From Molanna angustata (lineage: Eukaryota; Arthropoda; Insecta; Trichoptera; Molannidae), in contig OY754982.1 in NCBI GenBank assembly GCA_963576475.1, positions 17,101,217 to 17,165,216 on the forward strand: a DNA stretch of 64,000 nucleotides, given 5' to 3'. The notes below the pieces were generated by a model, which saw only the letters and a list, made by a program, of their open reading frames with translations, searched no databases and was not told the DNA's origin. Both the position numbers and the translations under genes were made by a program. Positions 33,616-44,000 of this stretch are shown piece after piece (position 1 is the first letter of the stretch; each line of letters begins with the position of its first letter).

Positions 33616-36100
33616 CTATGTTGGCGGGCGGACGGAGGAAGAAGGGGGGGGTGGTGGATGGTGGGGGGTGATAGTGGGTGTGGTTAATATTTTTATAAGG
33701 GGAGAATTTATTAGTGGGTGTTGTATATTTAAAATTTGGTTTTTGGGGGCTCTATTTATTTCGATTGATTCTAGAATATCTAATTTTTTCCCCTTATTAC
33801 ACCTATGTAAAATTTCTACGTCTCTGAAGTCGAATGTATGTCCTGTTAGTCTGGCGTGGTCCGCGATATCTGAGTTGATAGAAAAGTTTTTTATTGCCTT
33901 TATATGTTCAGAAATCCTGGTTTTTATTTTCCTTCCACTTTGTCCGATGTACTGGTTTTCACAATTGTGACAATTTAATTTATAGACCCCACTATTGTTC
34001 AGCACACTAATTTTTGTTTTATTGTTCAATATATATTTTTTGATACTATTATCCGTGTATAGTGCAGGTTTAATTTTCATATCTTTACATATGTTTAGTA
34101 AATTTGAAGTAAGTTTTCCTGTGTATAAAATTCTTCTCCAAGGTTTATCTTCTTGATGGTCAAATACTCGATAATACACAAATTTATTGATGGCCGACTC
34201 TTGTTCTTTTTTACGAATCTTTTTGACGATCAGTTTTTCATCAAAACCATTGTTTTTTGCGATTGTTTTGATCGTTTCTACTTCTGTGTTGTAATTTTTT
34301 GTTGTCAGGGGTAGCGATGTGAGTCTGTGGATCATCGAGTTAAACGCTGCCATTTTTTGGGATAATGGGTGGCAAGATTCTGCATGTATGATGTTGTCTG
34401 CATATGTTTCTTTTCTGTATATCTTAAATATGAATTTTCCATTTTCAATTGATATTGTTGTATCTAAGAAATTTAATGTGTTATTATCTCCTATTTCACA
34501 AGTAAATTCTATTTTGTGATGTTGGGCATTAAACAATTTTAACAAATTGGTTAATTGTCTTTTGGACCCTTTAAATGTAAAAAATACATCGTCGACATAC
34601 CTCTGATAAAAATAAATGTTTTGTACCAATTGATTCGTTGATGATAGAATTTTGTTTTCAAGGTTATCCATAAATATGTCTGCGAGTAACGGGGATAATG
34701 GATTGCCCATGGGGAGTCCGTTAGTCTGTGTGTAGTATTCTTCTTTGAAGCAGAAATAATTTTGGTGAATGGATACATGTATCATAGTATATATATCGTT
34801 TTTAAGGATACTATCTTCACATTTTTCTTCTAAAATTTCTTTTAAGTATTGTAATGCTTCTTGAACTGGAACGTTTGTAAATAAACTTTTTACGTCGAAC
34901 GATACAAGAGTGCTGTTTTCTGGAGGTATGTTATGTTGTAAATTGTTACAGAATTCTATTGAATTTTTAATTGCATACTTTGGTTTAAACTGAGTAACTT
35001 TTAAAAACAAATCGTTAACATATTTGGATACCAGGTATGACGGTGCATTTATGTAGGATACCACAGGTCTCATTGGATTATTTTCTTTATGAATCTTGGA
35101 AAGTCCATATAATTGTGGGGATTTTGGGTTCATTGTTATATATTTATATGATCTATGTTTGTCTATTGTTTTTGATTTCTTGAGTGTTTCTTTTATTTGT
35201 TTTTGGTATTTTTCGGTGGGGTCTTCGGGTATTTTCTCAAATGTTGTATTGTCGGTGATTATGTCGTAAATTTTATTGTTATAGTCGGATTTGTAAAGGA
35301 TAACGATTGAATTTCCTTTGTCTGCTTTGGTACATACTAAATCTTTTTCTTTTATTATTTGTACGAACTCTTTCATTGTCTTCTGGTAATTATTGTTACT
35401 TAGATATTTTTGGTTTTTATTTAGTTTTTCAATGAATTTGGCGCATTTGTGTTTATTTAAATCATCTAATGCTATGTCTAGGTCGATAATCAGGTTTTGT
35501 AAACAGTGTTTATTATGCATCGGATCAATATTAAATTTGGCCCCCTTCTCCAGTAGTTTGATGTGTTTTTCTTCAAAGGTTTCATTTGTACAGTTGACAA
35601 CACGATGATGGAATTTTATTGAATCATTGTTGTTGTTGTTTTTTGTGTTTTTATTTGTTTTTGATGCTTGGATTAGGTTCTTCAGTTTCTTATCCAAAGT
35701 TTTCTTTTTTAAGCTTGCGTGTAAACTTATCTGTTCATATATTTTATCTTCAATTATGTCCCATTCCACTGGATGTAATTCTGATGTAAGTTGATTATGC
35801 AGGAAAAAAAATGTATTTCTTCAAGTCATTTTGTATTGTAAAAGCATTTTTAATTTCTTTTTTCATCCACACTATTTGACCAATTTCTTTTGCTTCACAA
35901 GCTGATTTTGAACTATTTTTGCACTTTAATAAACAATATTTTGGAAACACTTTATTTTTAAGACACTTTTGATTGAAGTAGATTTTTAGTGACAGTAGTC
36001 TGTCTTTCAGTCTTAACCTAAGTAACTTCCTCACTTTCATTGCCGTACAAGCTGATAACAATTCTTCGAATTTTTCGTGAGAAACTTTGTAGAAGTTCAT
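33616..36100 (-). pseudogene. PLE copy 2, one-base frameshift near the N-terminus
   Basis: Same protein as copy 1, but an A-run at 35804-35811 is 8 A's on the + strand instead of 7 (33164-33170 in copy 1). This shifts the frame around codon 98. The N-terminal piece ends after 101 codons. The remaining 717 codons, carrying the whole RT and GIY-YIG parts, are open. It also differs from copy 1 by Tyr to Cys at residue 219 (35444 region). It is separated from copy 1 by a 156-bp linker (33460-33615). Confidence 0.92.
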
Positions 36101-36256
36101 TTTAAATAAAATAAAATAAATTAAAACAAATAACTTTGTTTACTTCTACTACTGTAAACACCTTTAATTTATGAAAGGGGTTATAACGTTTTCGAGCGTG
36201 TGCTCATCCTCAGTAACCACTTATTACTAACTTAAAACTAATGACAGACTACTTAA
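36101..36256 (-). repeat. PLE linker between copies 2 and 3
   Basis: Same sequence as 33460-33615, shifted by 2641 bp. Confidence 0.8.
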
Positions 36257-37858
36257 CTATGTTGGCGGGCGGACGGAGGAAGAAGGGGGGGGTGGTGGAT
36301 GGTGGGGGGTGATAGTGGGTGTGGTTAATATTTTTATAAGGGGAGAATTTATTAGTGGGTGTTGTATATTTAAAATTTGGTTTTTGGGGGCTCTATTTAT
36401 TTCGATTGATTCTAGAATATCTAATTTTTTCCCCTTATTACACCTATGTAAAATTTCTACGTCTCTGAAGTCGAATGTATGTCCTGTTAGTCTGGCGTGG
36501 TCCGCGATATCTGAGTTGATAGAAAAGTTTTTTATTGCCTTTATATGTTCAGAAATCCTGGTTTTTATTTTCCTTCCACTTTGTCCGATGTACTGGTTTT
36601 CACAATTGTGACAATTTAATTTATAGACCCCACTATTGTTCAGCACACTAATTTTTGTTTTATTGTTCAATATATATTTTTTGATACTATTATCCGTGTA
36701 TAGTGCAGGTTTAATTTTCATATCTTTACATATGTTTAGTAAATTTGAAGTAAGTTTTCCTGTGTATAAAATTCTTCTCCAAGGTTTATCTTCTTGATGG
36801 TCAAATACTCGATAATACACAAATTTATTGATGGCCGACTCTTGTTCTTTTTTACGAATCTTTTTGACGATCAGTTTTTCATCAAAACCATTGTTTTTTG
36901 CGATTGTTTTGATCGTTTCTACTTCTGTGTTGTAATTTTTTGTTGTCAGGGGTAGCGATGTGAGTCTGTGGATCATCGAGTTAAACGCTGCCATTTTTTG
37001 GGATAATGGGTGGCAAGATTCTGCATGTATGATGTTGTCTGCATATGTTTCTTTTCTGTATATCTTAAATATGAATTTTCCATTTTCAATTGATATTGTT
37101 GTATCTAAGAAATTTAATGTGTTATTATCTCCTATTTCACAAGTAAATTCTATTTTGTGATGTTGGGCATTAAACAATTTTAACAAATTGGTTAATTGTC
37201 TTTTGGACCCTTTAAATGTAAAAAATACATCGTCGACATACCTCTGATAAAAATAAATGTTTTGTACCAATTGATTCGTTGATGATAGAATTTTGTTTTC
37301 AAGGTTATCCATAAATATGTCTGCGAGTAACGGGGATAATGGATTGCCCATGGGGAGTCCGTTAGTCTGTGTGTAGTATTCTTCTTTGAAGCAGAAATAA
37401 TTTTGGTGAATGGATACATGTATCATAGTATATATATCGTTTTTAAGGATACTATCTTCACATTTTTCTTCTAAAATTTCTTTTAAGTATTGTAATGCTT
37501 CTTGAACTGGAACGTTTGTAAATAAACTTTTTACGTCGAACGATACAAGAGTGCTGTTTTCTGGAGGTATGTTATGTTGTAAATTGTTACAGAATTCTAT
37601 TGAATTTTTAATTGCATACTTTGGTTTAAACTGAGTAACTTTTAAAAAACAAATCGTTAACATATTTGGATACCAGGTATGACGGTGCATTTATGTAGGA
37701 TACCACAGGTCTCATTGGATTATTTTCTTTATGAATCTTGGAAAGTCCATATAATTGTGGGGATTTTGGGTTCATTGTTATATATTTATATGATCTATGT
37801 TTGTCTATTGTTTTTGATTTCTTGAGTGTTTCTTTTATTTGTTTTTGGTATTTTTCGG
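36257..37858 (-). pseudogene. PLE copy 3, 5'-truncated with a frameshift
   Basis: It retains residues from about 294 to 827 of the copy-1 protein. An extra A in the run at about 37642-37647 breaks the frame near residue 366, so the open part starts with unrelated codons and then runs through all later RT motifs and the GIY-YIG domain. The 5' edge (right side) abuts filler DNA and the inverted copy. Confidence 0.9.
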
Positions 37859-37869
37859 TATTTTTTTGG

Positions 37870-40066
37870 TATTTTTTTCCTGCATAATCAACTTACATCA
37901 GAATTACATCCAGTGGAATGGGACATAATTGAAGATAAAATATATGAACAGATAAGTTTACACGCAAGCTTAAAAAAGAAAACTTTGGATAAGAAACTGA
38001 AGAACCTAATCCAAGCATCAAAAACAAATAAAAACACAAAAAACAACAACAACAATGATTCAATAAAATTCCATCATCGTGTTGTCAACTGTACAAATGA
38101 AACCTTTGAAGAAAAACACATCAAACTACTGGAGAAGGGGGCCAAATTTAATATTGATCCGATGCATAATAAACACTGTTTACAAAACCTGATTATCGAC
38201 CTAGACATAGCATTAGATGATTTAAATAAACACAAATGCGCCAAATTCATTGAAAAACTAAATAAAAACCAAAAATATCTAAGTAACAATAATTACCAGA
38301 AGACAATGAAAGAGTTCGTACAAATAATAAAAGAAAAAGATTTAGTATGTACCAAAGCAGACAAAGGAAATTCAATCGTTATCCTTTACAAATCCGACTA
38401 TAACAATAAAATTTACGACATAATCACCGACAATACAACATTTGAGAAAATACCCGAAGACCCCACCGAAAAATACCAAAAACAAATAAAAGAAACACTC
38501 AAGAAATCAAAAACAATAGACAAACATAGATCATATAAATATATAACAATGAACCCAAAATCCCCACAATTATATGGACTTTCCAAGATTCATAAAGAAA
38601 ATAATCCAATGAGACCTGTGGTATCCTACATAAATGCACCGTCATACCTGGTATCCAAATATGTTAACGATTTGTTTTTAAAAGTTACTCAGTTTAAACC
38701 AAAGTATGCAATTAAAAATTCAATAGAATTCTGTAACAATTTACAACATAACATACCTCCAGAAAACAGCACTCTTGTATCGTTCGACGTAAAAAGTTTA
38801 TTTACAAACGTTCCAGTTCAAGAAGCATTACAATACTTAAAAGAAATTTTAGAAGAAAAATGTGAAGATAGTATCCTTAAAAACGATATATATACTATGA
38901 TACATGTATCCATTCACCAAAATTATTTCTGCTTCAAAGAAGAATACTACACACAGACTAACGGACTCCCCATGGGCAATCCATTATCCCCGTTACTCGC
39001 AGACATATTTATGGATAACCTTGAAAACAAAATTCTATCATCAACGAATCAATTGGTACAAAACATTTATTTTTATCAGAGGTATGTCGACGATGTATTT
39101 TTTACATTTAAAGGGTCCAAAAGACAATTAACCAATTTGTTAAAATTGTTTAATGCCCAACATCACAAAATAGAATTTACTTGTGAAATAGGAGATAATA
39201 ACACATTAAATTTCTTAGATACAACAATATCAATTGAAAATGGAAAATTCATATTTAAGATATACAGAAAAGAAACATATGCAGACAACATCATACATGC
39301 AGAATCTTGCCACCCATTATCCCAAAAAATGGCAGCGTTTAACTCGATGATCCACAGACTCACATCGCTACCCCTGACAACAAAAAATTACAACACAGAA
39401 GTAGAAACGATCAAAACAATCGCAAAAAACAATGGTTTTGATGAAAAACTGATCGTCAAAAAGATTCGTAAAAAAGAACAAGAGTCGGCCATCAATAAAT
39501 TTGTGTATTATCGAGTATTTGACCATCAAGAAGATAAACCTTGGAGAAGAATTTTATACACAGGAAAACTTACTTCAAATTTACTAAACATATGTAAAGA
39601 TATGAAAATTAAACCTGCACTATACACGGATAATAGTATCAAAAAATATATATTGAACAATAAAACAAAAATTAGTGTGCTGAACAATAGTGGGGTCTAT
39701 AAATTAAATTGTCACAATTGTGAAAACCAGTACATCGGACAAAGTGGAAGGAAAATAAAAACCAGGATTTCTGAACATATAAAGGCAATAAAAAACTTTT
39801 CTATCAACTCAGATATCGCGGACCACGCCAGACTAACAGGACATACATTCGACTTCAGAGACGTAGAAATTTTACATAGGTGTAATAAGGGGAAAAAATT
39901 AGATATTCTAGAATCAATCGAAATAAATAGAGCCCCCAAAAACCAAATTTTAAATATACAACACCCACTAATAAATTCTCCCCTTATAAAAATATTAACC
40001 ACACCCACTATCACCCCCCACCATCCACCACCCCCCCCTTCTTCCTCCGTCCGCCCGCCAACATAG
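37870..40066 (+). pseudogene. PLE copy 4, inverted and 5'-truncated, otherwise open
   Basis: It starts at about residue 97 of the copy-1 protein ('FFLHNQLTSELHPVEWDIIE') and stays open to the stop at 40066, with complete RT and GIY-YIG regions. It carries the same Cys at residue 219 as copy 2. The apparent upstream start codon at 37826 belongs to the antisense of copy 3, so the true N-terminus is missing. Its 3' linker ends at 40203 in 'ttatttgttttaat'. Confidence 0.9.
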
Positions 40067-40104
40067 TTAAGTAGTCTGTCATTAGTTTTAAGTTAGTAAT
40101 AAGT

Positions 40105-40144
40105 GGTTACTGAGGATGAGCACACGCTCGAAAACGTTATAACC
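40105..40144 (+). ncRNA. Hammerhead-ribozyme-like motif in the PLE linker
   Basis: It reads GGTTA, then CTGAGGA (fits the core CUGANGA), an extra T, stem GAGC-ACAC-GCTC, GAAA, ACGT, T-A, then TAACC. GGTTA pairs with TAACC (stem I), GAGC pairs with GCTC (stem II), and AACGTT is self-complementary, so stem III would be minimal or formed by a dimer. PLEs are known to carry minimal hammerheads in their terminal repeats. The extra T before stem II departs from the consensus. The same motif lies on the minus strand at 30898-30937, 33538-33577 and 36179-36218. Confidence 0.4.
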
Positions 40145-40203
40145 CCTTTCATAAATTAAAGGTGTTTACAGTAGTAGAAGTAAACAAAGTTATTTGTTTT
40201 AAT

Positions 40204-40400
40204 GTACTTTATATGTCTTGATTAAATCTCCTTTTTTCCTCCTCTCAGCAAAAGTGGTTAACCCAAGCACTTCTAGTCTCTCCTCATATGATTTGAGTCG
40301 CAATTCAGCAGCCGTCTTTGTCAACCTTCTCTGCACCCTCTCAACCAATTGAACATCCTTCTCAAAATATGGGCTCCAAATCTGAAATCTCAAGAAGATG
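40204..40400 (-). pseudogene. Upstream half of the LINE RT split by the Penelope array
   Basis: 'FQIWSPYFEKDVQLVERVQR', 'AELRLKSYEERLEVLGLTTF' and 'AERRKKGDLIKTYKV' are classic C-terminal RT motifs of CR1/L2-like elements. It is interrupted at 'YK' by the PLE array and continues at 30780. It is 5'-truncated near 40400. Confidence 0.8.
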
Positions 40401-41049
40401 TCTAATAAATGTTTTGAAAATTTTGGTAACTAAAGTAGGTGACATGTGACTAAAAGACTCTAATTACATATACTGCTTATACGGGCTCACCCTGGCCGTA
40501 GGTCTGCGAGAGAAAGCCACTGTCCTTTGCATTTGAGTAGTTTGCTTACTTACCCAAATTATTTTTTATGTTTTTTTTATCTATGCCTTTTTTTCCATAG
40601 AATGCTACTTTTTAGACCAAACAGAAAAAGTACTGTGATCCCTCTGAATCTGCGTTGAAAAATAAATTATATTAAAATTACATGGGATGAGATTGGTCAA
40701 TATTAATCAATATAAAAAAAATCATATAATAATAATAATACGTTCTTACATACTTGCAACATTTAGCAAGCATGATTTTAATCTATGGTTTTAAAACGCG
40801 CAAGCGCATATCTATTTTGCGAATGCTGGATTTCGGATAGTATACTACTCTGTTTGCCTCATTTCGTTTCGTTTCTTTATACCTATATTATCTGTGATTT
40901 TGCTTATGTTGAAAATTTGCGGCATGTGAGGTATTATTAACATTTTGTCGTATTCATTCGAGTAAAATACTTTTATCTTGTTAAAAGTTGCAAAGCGTTC
41001 TGAAAAAAACATCGTCGTAGAAGTCTACAAGTATACCTATTTTGTCAAA
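40401..41049 (+). promoter_or_regulatory. Upstream region and 5' leader of NXF1
   Basis: AT-rich sequence with no other gene. The frame is open upstream to an ATG at 40978, but I place the start at 41050. I could not fix a transcription start. Confidence 0.3.
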
Positions 41050-44000
41050 ATGCCTAAACGTGGGAATGGTGGTAGAGGAGGACGTAATTGGAATAATGGA
41101 GGTGAAGGTTCAAGAGGATATTCATCTTACAATGGTTTGTGCCACTCATTTTTAAAATTGTACGATTTGTATTGTTTTTGTTTTTGAATCTTCATAGTTA
41201 ATATGTTCTTAATAATTTTATATTGTTTTTAGAACATGATAACAGAGTCCATGACAGCGGTCGACGCGTCAGTTTTAAGCCAAATACGAATAAAATTCAC
41301 AAAAACAAAAATCGCAGTTGGGATAATGCGATTAAGCATTTAAACGATGACGACATCGATATGAGCGGACAGATTTTAGATGCAAGAAATTATAATAATC
41401 ATAGAGGAAATTTTAGAGGTAAAGGTAAAAGAGGAGGAAGATTGAACTCTCCAGCACCCAGGCCAAATTACATTCCAAGAAAAATACAGCCAGGATCTCC
41501 GTGGTACCAGATAGTTATACCATATGGCCAACAACAAGAGAAAAACTTTCTACTAAATGCTTTACTGACTGCTATGTCGCCTGACAAATTTGTGCCTTAT
41601 TTTTATTCAGTGGATGGTAATGCAGTTATATTTTATGTTGATGATTTTGGGATGGCTGAAAAATTATCTAGTCTGGATAGAAAAATAACAATGCCAAGTG
41701 GATTCAAACTTGCAGTCCGAGTTAAAAGTGGAACACCAAATGTTATTGTTGACGAAAACCTTCGAAATAAGATGAAGCTGGCTATGGCTGGTCGATATAA
41801 TCCTGCAACAAAAGCTTTGGACCTTAGTAAATTTCATGCTGATCCAAGTATGTTGAGTTTATTTTTCCAATTTTGTGTTCTTGTGTATTCCAGTGATTCA
41901 AATATTTTAAAATATGTTACTGCCCATTCCCACTTGTCGTGTTTTAGGTCTGACAAAATGTCGGGTGATCTATTGGCAACACATTTTGAACGTTGCTGTT
42001 CACACTTGTACGATAACTACAAGTGTGAACAGCTCCATTTAATATGTATTGCCACTATATCGCCCGGCATTTTGTCGGAACTAACACACGACAAGCCGGA
42101 ACGGGGTCTTACTGTGCAATTTTTTTGAAATACTGTACATTTTTTTACGGTTTGAAATAACTTGTTGAATATCTTGGGATAAAAGTTCAAAATATATACA
42201 AAGATTTTAAGTAGGTACGTTATTTTGATTTGTGAAGTATTTTTTGTGAGCTTCGTAATGATGGAATCCATCAAACTTTTAAATTTAATGACATCTGCAA
42301 TATTTATGCATAATTATGTCGTACAGATTTTAGATGACCCATATTATGGGTGAATATTTCTTAACGTCGTCAACCAATTTTTGACAGTTTTGTATGTAAG
42401 ATGAAATTGTATTATTGAAATATGTTTTAAGAATTTATAGTTGAAAGAATGTTGCCTATTGAAAATAAAGATTTTAAATATATATTCGAAATTGTTACTT
42501 TTTTCTTACAGACTTGGTGGACGTATTCTGTGCATTGTTTCGTCCCTCAATAATGTTGGAAGCCATCAATATTATATCTGAAAACATTCCAGAAATTGAA
42601 GCGCTAAATTTAAATGATAACAAACTGCATGTTTTAGATCATTTTAGAAGTCTACTTAAGAACCTAACTCACTTGAAAATATTGTATATTGGAAACAATC
42701 GGGTAATTTTTTGTTGTTGTGTATGAAATATATTTGCATATATACTTACAGTACCTATAGATAGTCCTGATATATACATACAGTACCTATAGATCCTGTG
42801 TGTATAGTCTTGATGGTCTGGTGCAGTAAACTGACAAAGAAGAATACACATGTGTATGTAAATGTTGCAACTGCATGTTTGATACCTCAATACTGTGGAC
42901 AGTTTTCTATTCTGGAAATCAATTCTAAAGTATTAGTATATGACCACTGACCATAGAGAATGCTAATTTTATCTTTTAATGCTTCTCGTGCAACTTACAG
43001 ATCCTATTGTAAATATTCCAATAACAACAGGCCATATTTTGGATATTTTAAGATACCTTGTCATTATCTCACAAATTTCTGTGTGTATTGTTTTTATGGC
43101 CACATTATTTTATTTTAATTTAAATATTTTTATGCAAGGACAACCCACAGGACATTATATTTGATTATACGTGCTTATATTCTATACCTAATATTAAAAC
43201 AATATAATATGGTCATGTTTTTTAAAAAGTGGGTGTGCGTACGAGAGAGAGAGAGAGAGAGACAATGAGTGTGTGTGATTATTCTTGACTTTCGATTGAA
43301 TGATTGTAAAGTCAGCATTAGTTATAAATTGTTGATGGTTGCTTTTCAGATACCGCATATAAATTCCCTCGAGGCCCTGAAAGGATTACCATTGATTGAA
43401 TTAAATCTTGAAGGTAACCCTTCGATAGATCGTATGAAAGAGAAAGATCTTTACGTCAGGTAATGTAACATGAAAATGGAGATCAGGTATCTTTATATCG
43501 TCTCTGACTCAAGAGGGAGTTTTATCCTTTCCATTCCACTGTGATATGTGTTGTGTAATTAATTTATAAACATCCTAAATTTAAAATGAATCATTGTAGT
43601 AGTATGGAAAGGATTAATTCCAATATATGACACCAATATCACCCATTATATCCCATTAAACACAATATCTTTTTATTGTTTTAAAATAATGTTAATAGTA
43701 TACTTTTTTTTCCTGTCAAAAAATTTTCATGTTGAATCAATTGAATAATTAATTTGATGTGATTTCAATTACTCAGTATCATTAATATTTTTCACTAATT
43801 ACCTAAATACAAATTTGAATTCAAACTGTTGAATGATACATATTTGAATTCTTGCAAATGCCTTTTTATATAATATATATTTATATATTGTCTTATTTCG
43901 AGATTATCAAACCTTTTATTTAATTTTTGTTTTTGGTTTTTCGGAGCAACAACTATCATGTGTCTGCAAAATAATGAGCGACATTTTGGCACAAAAGAAT

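Larger units (their letters stand above)
30781..40203. mobile_element. Penelope-like element (PLE) array: three tandem copies plus one inverted copy
   Basis: Three minus-strand copies repeat with periods 2640 and 2641 bp. The third is 5'-truncated at about 37858 and is joined head-to-head to a plus-strand copy starting at about 37870. The block is bounded by GTACTTTATA at 30771-30780 and 40204-40213, so the entire array behaves as a single insertion with one target duplication. At the left end the linker continues into the first 13 codons of another ORF copy before stopping. This is the terminal-repeat (pseudo-LTR) arrangement known for PLEs. Copies are almost identical (one C/T difference and single-A length changes seen), so the event is recent or the copies have been homogenised. 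Confidence 0.92.

Noticed and set aside
37826..37869. N-terminus 'MFLLFVFGIFRYFFGIF' for PLE copy 4
   Set aside because: These codons are antisense of copy 3 plus filler, not native PLE protein.
30781..40203. LTR retrotransposon or CRISPR-like array
   Set aside because: No gag, protease, integrase, primer-binding site or TG..CA ends. The repeat unit is a full PLE with a GIY-YIG nuclease.
40978..41049. Earlier in-frame ATG for NXF1
   Set aside because: The extension adds a non-conserved stretch. 'MPKRG' at 41050 fits the known start of insect NXF1 and the RGG-type N-terminus.
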